Both the position numbers and the translations under genes were made by a program. DNA of 64,000 nucleotides from Craterostigma plantagineum (lineage: Eukaryota; Streptophyta; Magnoliopsida; Lamiales; Linderniaceae), in NCBI GenBank assembly GCA_027422505.1, contig JAPQWV010001627.1, forward strand, positions 1 to 64,000, in the 5' to 3' direction. Under the pieces are notes generated by a model. It made no database searches, was not told where the DNA came from, and worked only from the letters and a program-made list of their open reading frames with translations. Shown in pieces: positions 56,941 through 64,000 of this stretch (its first letter is position 1; every line of letters starts with the position of its first letter).

Positions 56941-57800
56941 GATGGTCGGTGTTGCGACTACGAACTCTGCCGTAAACATAATATCAACAGCTAATGGTAT
57001 AATATTTGATGCTTGGAAAAAAAGAGCACCTAAGGAAACTGCGGTTATACAGAGGAAGCCTAATGGCTCTCCAAAGAGCATAAAGAAAAATTAATTGGAT
57101 GCTTCTTCTGCAAGAAAACTTCTCATATAAAGAAGGATTGTGCCAAATATCATGCTTGGCGCCTAAAGAAAAATTTAATTTTTGTAAGCGCTGAAATCAA
57201 TTTGATTTCCGTACAGAGACATACTTGGTGGGTTGATTTTGGTGCTACAACTCATATAAGTATGTCTATGAAGGACTGCCTAAACTGCCGAAAGCCCAAT
57301 GATGCGAAAGATTCATCTATATGGGGGCTGAAGCAGTTGAAGTTCAAGGCGTCGGGACATTTAGATTACTGTTGAGTTCTGGGTTTTTTTGGATCTGAAT
57401 AACACTTTCGTCGTTCCGTCGTTTAGACGAAATTTGATTTCGTTTCTGTTTTGGACAAAGAAAGTTATATTTGTTCATTTGGTAACAGAAAGTGTGTTAT
57501 TCATTTTAAATCTTCGGCTATTGGAACCAGTAACTTATCTGAACATGATAATCTGTATCTACTTGATACAGTAAACTACGGAGAGTCCCATAATGTGGAA
57601 ACTAGAGGAATTAAGCGCAAAGTTACCATCCGAGAATTCATTTGGTCTATGGCATAAGCGTTTGGGTCATATATCCGAAAGGAGAATTGATAAGCTTGTG
57701 TCTGATGGAATTCTGGAAACACTTGATAAATCCGGAGATCATTTATGTATTGAGTGTATAAAGGGTAAACAACAAATAAACGAAAATTAAATGCTGAGAG
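56941..57800 (+). pseudogene. Copia nucleocapsid, protease and pre-integrase region
   Basis: CFFCKKTSHIKKDCAKYH is the CCHC knuckle (about 57105). HTWWVDFGATTHISMSMKD is the protease site with Phe-Gly in place of Ser/Thr-Gly (DFGATTH), likely inactivating. Stops follow at 57370-57420, then SFGLWHKRLGHISERRI and HLCIECIKGKQ, the zinc-binding pre-integrase domain. Confidence 0.82.
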
Positions 57801-58560
57801 AGCTAAGGAAGTCTTAGAACTGATTCATACGGATGTGTGTGGTCCATTCCCTTTGGCTTCTTGGAATGGACAACGCTATTTTATCACGTTCATCGATGAT
57901 TACTCTCGTTACGGGTATTTGTACCTAATTCATGAGAAGTCTGAAGCACTTGACGTTTTTAAGGCGTTTAAAACCGAAGTCGAAAATCGATACGGCAAAA
58001 CGATTAAGGCTGTCAGATCCGACCGTGGAGGAGAATACTACGGGAGGTATGACGGATCAGGTGAACAACGTCCAGGACCATTTGTTAAGTTTCTAGAGGA
58101 GTGTGGGATCGTCCTCAGTACACCATGCCAGGAAGTCCAAATATGAACGGTGTTGCTGAGAGACGAAACAGAACCCTTCAGGATATTGTGAGAAGTATGA
58201 TTGCTCGTACGACTTTACCTCACTCTCTCTGGGGCGACGCATTAAGAACCGCAGCCTACATTCTTAATATAGTCCCTACTAAAGCTACGAACAGTACCCC
58301 TTACGAGTTATGGACGGGTAAGAGGCCCGTCCTTAGGCATTTATGAGTTTGGGGATGTCCTACTGAGGCACGGCCTTACAGGCCGGGCGAGAAGAAATTG
58401 GACTCAAGGACTGTTAGTAGCTACTTCGTAGGTTATCCGGAAAAATCACGAGGCTATAAATTTTATGATCCCACATCAAGAACATTTTTCGAGACAGGAA
58501 ATGCCAGGTTCTTTGAGGATCTTGAGTTTGGGGAGGATAAGGATAATCGAAATGATTTTC
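57800..58560 (+). pseudogene. Copia integrase
   Basis: LIHTDVCGPFPLASWNGQRY (first Asp), FITFIDDYSRYGYLYLI, IKAVRSDRGGEYYG (second Asp). After one frame change near 58120 it continues PNMNGVAERRNRTLQDIV (Glu), LPHSLWGDALRTAAYILN and YELWTGKRPVLRHL. The catalytic triad is kept. Confidence 0.88.
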
Positions 58561-58799
58561 CATTCTAAGAAAAGGGTTCAGAAATTCCTCTTCATACAGC
58601 TCAGGTCGTTCAGGACGAAATTTTGTCCCTATGGTTATCCGACCTCGAGATATGGATGAAGATGAAATCGTTCCTCCAATGGATCAGCATACTTCACCTG
58701 TAGCTGTTCATCATGATCAGCCTTATGAAGTGAAGGTGAAGCTGAAGCTGGTCATCAAGTTCAAACTCATGAACCTCAGAGGGAACCAGCGCCTCTACG

Positions 58800-59650
58800 G
58801 AGGTCATGCGAGAAAGGAGAAATGCAATTTCGGATGATTACGTTGTATTTCTTCACGAGCATGAGGATACCATTGATTTAGTGGGAGAAGATCCATTCAC
58901 TTATCAAGAGGCAATGGAAAGCTCTAAGGCTCGCGAATGGACCAATGCCATAAAGGAGGAAATCCAATCCATGAAGGACAACGACGTTTGGGATCTCGTC
59001 TCGTTACCTGGAGGCGTGAAACCGATTGGTTGCAAATGGGTATTTAAAACCAAACGGGATTCACTGGGTAACATTGAGAGATATAAAGCTCGTCTTGTCG
59101 CGAAAGGATTTGCTCAGAGGGAAGGCATAGATTATAAAGAGACTTTCTCTCCAGTTTCATCGAAAGACTCTTTTAGAATTATCATGGCACTTGTGACACA
59201 TTTTGACCTTGAGTTGCATCAAATGGACGTAAAGACAGCTTTCCTCAATGGAGATCTCGAGGATACTATATATATGTTGCAGCCAGAGGGCTTAGCTTCG
59301 GACAAATCTAGCCCACTGGTCTGTAAACTAAAGAAATCCATCTACGGACTCAAGCAGGCTTCTCGTCAGTGGTACCACAAGTTTCACGAGACTATCACCT
59401 CTTTCGGTTTTGAGGCTAACTCTGTTGAGGACTGTGTGTATCACAAATTCAGTGGGAGCAGGTTTATCTTTTGGTCTTGTACGCTGACGATATTTTACTA
59501 GCTAGCAGCGATGTTAATTTACTTCGGGACACCAAGAGCTTTCTTTTGGGTCATTTTGACATGAAAGATTTGGGGAAGCTTCTTTTGTATTAGGTATCCA
59601 GATTCAGCGTGATCGCTCACGGGGAACTCTTGGGTTATCACAAAAGAGCT
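58800..59650 (+). pseudogene. Copia reverse transcriptase
   Basis: The long frame 58806-59501 has FTYQEAMESSKAREWTNAI, KWVFKTKRDSLGNIERYK, RLVAKGFAQREGIDYKETF, LHQMDVKTAFLNGDLEDTIY and SIYGLKQASRQWYHKF. A frame change near 59470 then reads YADDILLASSD, where the canonical copia site is YVDD. HFDMKDLGK follows. Confidence 0.9.
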
Positions 59651-59659
59651 ACATCGAAA

Positions 59660-60420
59660 AGGTACTACAAAGGTTTAGCATGGAAAACTGTCGTCCACAT
59701 GACACTCCAGTCTCAAAAGGTGATAAGTTCAGCCTCAAACAATGTCCGGATAACATTTTGGAATCCAAGCACATGAAGGATATACCATATGCGTCGGCAG
59801 TGGGATGTTTAATGTACGCACAGGTTTGCACCAGACCTGATTTGGCGTTCATCGTAGGAATGCTTGGTCGATACCAAAGCAATCCAGGTAGAGAACATTG
59901 GGTAGCAGCCAAAAAGGGTCTTTCGATATCTTCAAAAGACGAAGGATTATATGCTCACATACAGAAAGTCAGAGTATTTGGAGATCATTGGGTATTGTGA
60001 CTCTGATTTTGCGGGATGCCTCGACAGCCGCAAATCGACATCTGGTTACGTTTTTATGTTGGCTGGGGGAGCGATTTCTTGGAAAAGTGTCAAACAGACA
60101 CTTATCGCTTCATCTACGATGGAGGCAGAATTTGTAGCTTGCTACGAGGCCTCCAACCAGGCTGTTTGGCTGCGCAATTTAGTGACAGGACATAAAGTTG
60201 TCAATTCTGTTGAACGACCAATAAAGCTATTCTGTGACAACAATTCGGCGGTCCTGTATTCCAATAACAACAGGATTCCAGGTCTAAGCACATAGACATT
60301 AAGTTCCTAGTTGTGAAAGAACGAGTTCAGAGTGGATATATAATCATTAAGCATATAGGAACAGATTTTATGATTGCAGATCCGCTTACTAAAGCGTTAG
60401 CGCCCTATATTTCATGAGCA
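59660..60420 (+). pseudogene. Copia RNase H
   Basis: PYASAVGCLMYAQVCTRPDL (RT end), then, after a frame change, GYCDSDFAGCLDSRKSTSGY (Asp), SSTMEAEFVACYEASNQAVW (Glu), LFCDNNSAVLYSNN (Asp), and after another break SKHIDIKFLVVKERV then ADPLTKAL. Confidence 0.9.
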
Positions 60421-60861
60421 TGTTGCTCGTATGGGTGTGACGAATTAAGATTTATGTCTTATCGTGGATTCAGTTAATTCTGTGTTTAATGATTATTGAA
60501 TAAAGTTTCTTTAATACATTTTTATGTCATGACATTTGGGTTTTTCGGGATCCATTAGTTTATCTCTGAATTCTGATCTCACTAAAGTAGGACCAGTTGG
60601 AAATAGACATGCATGATCAACTGAGCATGTAATTTCCATGCTACACGTCCACACTTGGTCTATGTCATTCACTGGAGTTGGTGTTCGTGATTATTGTGGG
60701 TTGAGTTACGATATATGTATAACGACTACCCCTTTAGTTCTTGCATCGACAATATTGATGGACGGGATTGGTTTCATATGCGACACTTCGGTTATAGCTA
60801 TATTCGGTACGATATTTAGTATACGACGAAGGGTGCTTATAGGATAAATACAACGTCTTAT

Positions 60862-60876
60862 AGTCCAGTGGGAGAT
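60862..60876 (+). promoter_or_regulatory. Copia polypurine tract
   Basis: AGTGGGAGAT immediately before the LTR start TGTTAGG. Confidence 0.9.
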
Positions 60877-61415
60877 TGTTAGGTTGGGACTATTCGACTA
60901 CGTATTTCTAGCACGATTGACGTTCGGACATGTAGACGTACATGTATTGCGGTATTAGTCGTATGCCAAATATTGTAATTAAGTAAAACTCATTCGGTGA
61001 TCAATTAAATTTAAGGCGGTCTGTCGCAATTAAATAAGATGTGTGGGGTTAATTAATATTTGTGTAGAATTCCTGGGGGCTGGAACGTAAATATCTGATG
61101 GGCTTATTAACGGGCCAGCCCATTATGACATCTATAAATATGGGTGTGGTCCCTAAGTGTTGTACAAGGAAACACACACAGCCGTCACTCTCGTAGAACC
61201 ATAGTGAACTGCCGTCTAAGGATTTGGGGTACCCATCTTCCCCAAGCTAAGGTTTCACGTACGCGTATTTGGAAGATCCACATACCCGGTTCTCGCTACG
61301 AACGTGATGGAATTCTCAGGTATGCCTTTTATTTCGCTGTATTTAGCTTAACGCTGTAATTAATCCAATCAAGGCTGAAGTCTTTTTCGGATCCATACGG
61401 TCACGGATTCCAACA
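60877..61415 (+). repeat. Copia 3' LTR, 539 bp
   Basis: TGTTAGGTTGGG to GATTCCAACA. A TATAAATATGG box at about 61133 fits the LTR promoter. The following bases CTAACACTAAC are the outer flank; the TSD partner is lost. Confidence 0.88.
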
Positions 61416-62647
61416 CTAACACTAACTCATCTAAAGAAAGAAATAAAAGCTAGAAACTAGAAACTGACTTTCTCCACCCGATACCAAAACGCAAAATGGT
61501 AGAAAAAAGAAGTCCAACCGAACTGCGACCCTAAACCCATAATGCGTTGATGGATTTTTCTTTTCTTTTCAAACCAATTTTTGCGTTTTTACTGTTCACA
61601 TACCAAAAAGTTTGATAAAATTAGATTTTGCCCCATAATGCTACTTAATTATTTTGAAGACTATTTGGTAAATTTCATATTCGCCCATCAATATTTTTTA
61701 ATCATTTTCAGTCTTATTATGGTTTGTTTTATTATTATTATTATCATTATTATTATTATTATGTTGTATTATTATCATTATTATACTATTATTATTGTTT
61801 ATATTGTTATTATTATTATGGTTGTTTTTTATAATATTATTATTATCATTTATTATTATTATTATTCATCATCATTAAATTTATTTAATTTTAATTATGA
61901 GTGGTACAATAACACAATTATAAAATTTAAAAATAATGTCAATGAAAGAAAAACATAAAATAATATACTAGTACCAAAATAAAAATATATTACATGCCGA
62001 AAAAATTATATTTTTTTCCAATCGAATTAATAGTGTGGTCTAATACGTAATTATGACAAAATATGTGATTAATATAGAAGTGTTGATGTGAAAGAGAATA
62101 TTCTTTTGAGTTTGAGAATGAATTTAATGGTTGGAGTTGAATTACTATTTGATGTGACATTTACTGCAAATGGGTTTATAAATGGGTTTTTTCGGTTGAA
62201 GATGGCCTAAAGAAAGGAGTTATAAATGGGTTTTTTTTGTTATTGGACCTACGCCCATGGGCCCACATAAAAGGTGAAGTGACTCGATAAGGTTTCGTCA
62301 TAAAACTAATTAGTGATATGTGAAGTAGCCCATCGACTTATAAGCTAGTCAGTCGCTCTTCTAATGTAGGATACATGTGAGCATGGGGTTTCTAATTCTT
62401 AAAAGTGCTGGTGGAGAGTGGGAGTTGCTCACCTGACCCATGAATATTAGTCATGTTCTCAAAATATGTGACACAAGCCTAAAGTCGGTTGTGTGGGGAT
62501 ACAATAGCCAAAATTGGCCATTCTTTAATTATTTAAGTGTATTTTAAATTTAATTAATAAAATAGGGTGGTTTAAAAATTATTAAGAAAATAGGGCAACT
62601 TGTGGCCTTTGGTCACGGCATCGCACCTATTGCATGCGATGTGGGGC
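61416..62647. other. AT-rich intergenic DNA with TTA microsatellites
   Basis: 61726-61870 is TTA/TTATTATCA repeat. No coding sequence or RNA gene seen. Confidence 0.7.
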
Positions 62648-62896
62648 TAGTGTTGGCAACGGGGCGGGCGGGGCGGGGGCAGGGATCTAATCCCCGTCCC
62701 CGCCCCGCGAGGCTTTCGGGGAAAAAATTGTCCCTGTCCCCGCCAGATCCCCGCGAGGATTCAATTTTTTTAAAAAATTAAGATTTTAAATATTATATAT
62801 AAATTTAATTATATTTTTGTTATAAATATTATATAAATTATAGTTTTATATATTATTTGTATTAATTTAATATTATTTAATCTATATTTAATATTA

Positions 62897-62939
<43 letters not shown>

Positions 62940-63091
62940 GGCCGGGCGGGGCTGGGAACAGGGCCGGGATCCCCGCGGGGAAAAATTTTTCCCCGTCCCC
63001 GCCCCGCGGGGATAGAAACTCGGGGATTCCCTGCCCCGTTCGGGGCGGATCCCCGTGGGGACGGGGAATCCCCGCCCCACTGCCATCCCTA
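62648..63091. mobile_element. hAT-type MITE, 444 bp, perfect 8-bp TSD
   Basis: TGTGGGGC flanks both ends (62640-62647 and 63092-63099). The ends are TAGTGTTGGCAACGGGGCGG and, reversed, TAGGGATGGCAGTGGGGCGG. The core is AT-rich with a TA run (62904-62934); both arms are GGGGCGGG-rich. Confidence 0.92.
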
Positions 63092-63099
63092 TGTGGGGC

Positions 63100-63610
63100 T
63101 TTGGCATTTTTTATTTTTATTTTATTTAAGTCCCCCCCCCCCCCCCCCATTAGGAGCTACATTCTCTTTCTTTTTTATTTTAACTTATTTTATAATTATT
63201 AATTATATAATCAACCAAACCATAAAATCATCGTTATTTCATGTGATTTACATATAAAATCAATAACGCATCTAATTAATTGTTTGTTTCACGACGATTA
63301 AAATGATATGCATATCTTATATTTTTCGATATTCGAAAATATTTTTTATTTTTATATATAAAAAAATATTTACATTGGAATAAATTTAAAAAACAATTAA
63401 CTATTTCTGATTCAGAAAATATGAGAAATGCATATCATTTTAATCGTCGTGAAACAAGCAATAAATTAGATATGTTTATTAATTCTTTTTATTATATAAA
63501 TCACATGATTGTTGACCCTCATCCAATTTCTAAATGAGCGTCGGCGACGAGGGGAACGATCATTTCTAAATCACATGAAATAACAATGAGGGGCGATGCT
63601 AATTTAAAAA
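63100..63610. repeat. Foldback repeat and 17-C run
   Basis: A run of 17 C at 63132-63148. 63224-63400 and 63418-63515 are inverted copies (CATGTGATTTACATA, TTTCACGACGATTAAAATG and GATATGCATAT recur reversed). Confidence 0.7.
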
Positions 63611-64000
63611 CTAGTATTTTCTTGCACACCCGATGTGCGTGCTATATAATATTATCTATATTTAATAAAGAAATCATATACTAAAATAGAAGGACAAATT
63701 TGGGAGTATAAAAATATTGTGTTAGTGGGTGGTTACACTAATTCAAATCAATTTGGAATTGACGGTTTGTATCCCACCCTCACCATTTATATATAGTATA
63801 GATGCATATATTATATTTTTCGAATATCGAAAATATAATTGTGTTTTAAATTTATTCCAATTTAAGTATTTTCATAAAAATAAAAAATATTTTGGAATAT
63901 CGAAAAATATAAAATATGCATATCGTTTTAATCGCCGTGAAACAATCAATAAATTAGATGCGATTATTAATTTTTATTATGTAAATCACATGAAATAGTG
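63611..64000 (-). mobile_element. Putative Helitron 3' end in minus orientation, extending past the window
   Basis: Read on minus: GCACA-TCGGG-TGTGC hairpin, then AAGAAAATACTAG and a T flank. A third inverted copy of the 63224-63400 repeat lies at about 63850-64000. No ORF of note. Confidence 0.45.

Larger units (their letters stand above)
55373..61415 (+). mobile_element. Ty1/copia element with truncated 5' LTR
   Basis: Order on +: last 248 bp of the 5' LTR, PBS, a leader without gag, CCHC knuckle, protease, integrase, RT, RNase H, PPT, full 539-bp 3' LTR. Several frame breaks. It is a different family from the 30-37 kb copia (LTR ends ATTCCAACA rather than ACCCAACA). Confidence 0.9.

Overview
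The window is nuclear DNA from a flowering plant, most likely a eudicot. It is mostly nested LTR retrotransposons (Ty3/gypsy Tat and Athila, several Ty1/copia) plus a LINE, hAT and Stowaway MITEs and Helitron-type termini. Plant-type PBS, PPT and target-site duplications (TSDs) are visible. The only host genes are a convergent pair at 44.9-48.2 kb: riboflavin synthase (+) and a membrane-anchored prolyl 4-hydroxylase (-).

Layout. 1-1.1 kb: copia gag debris. 1.1-2.37 kb: truncated copia LTR. About 2.37-24.1 kb: decayed Athila element (+) whose 5' LTR is split by a Tat element (-) at 2781-15165. The Tat copy has two 930-bp LTRs, PBS, PPT and a perfect 5-bp TSD (GCTGC). Its gag-pol carries frameshifts. 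Between pol and the 3' LTR lie a 64-bp tandem array and one or two spliced genes on the opposite strand. A hAT-like MITE sits in the Athila RT. 24.2-29.73 kb: Helitron-like stretch ending in a hairpin and CTAG, carrying exon debris of dehydroquinate dehydratase/shikimate dehydrogenase. 29.74-29.97 kb: Stowaway MITE. 30.1-37.7 kb: a copia unit in permuted order (RT C-part, RNase H, PPT, one LTR, PBS, gag, PR, IN, RT N-part). 38.8-39.1 kb: a different copia LTR. 39.2-41 kb: RPA-like and actin-depolymerizing-factor-like fragments. 41.4-43.1 kb: 5'-truncated LINE with TSD.

44.9-48.2 kb is the gene island. The riboflavin synthase ORF is complete except for a TGA at the conserved Cys codon of the NGxCLTV motif. 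The prolyl 4-hydroxylase has seven recognisable exons, with a 1-nt frame break and a lost segment beside a GA microsatellite. A 369-bp foldback MITE lies in one intron.

48.5-55.4 kb: a gypsy element (-) that encodes only gag and protease, then goes straight to its PPT. Its 3' LTR is split by a 2806-bp solo LTR with TSD AAGAC, and the empty site survives in its own 5' LTR. 55.4-61.4 kb: copia element (+) with a truncated 5' LTR and almost no gag. 61.4-64 kb: AT-rich DNA, a hAT MITE with a perfect 8-bp TSD, a foldback repeat family and a reverse-oriented Helitron 3' terminus.

Several lesions, and most differences between the young Tat LTRs, are 1-nt indels in homopolymers, so some broken frames may be assembly errors. 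All family calls come from reading motifs; no database search was run.
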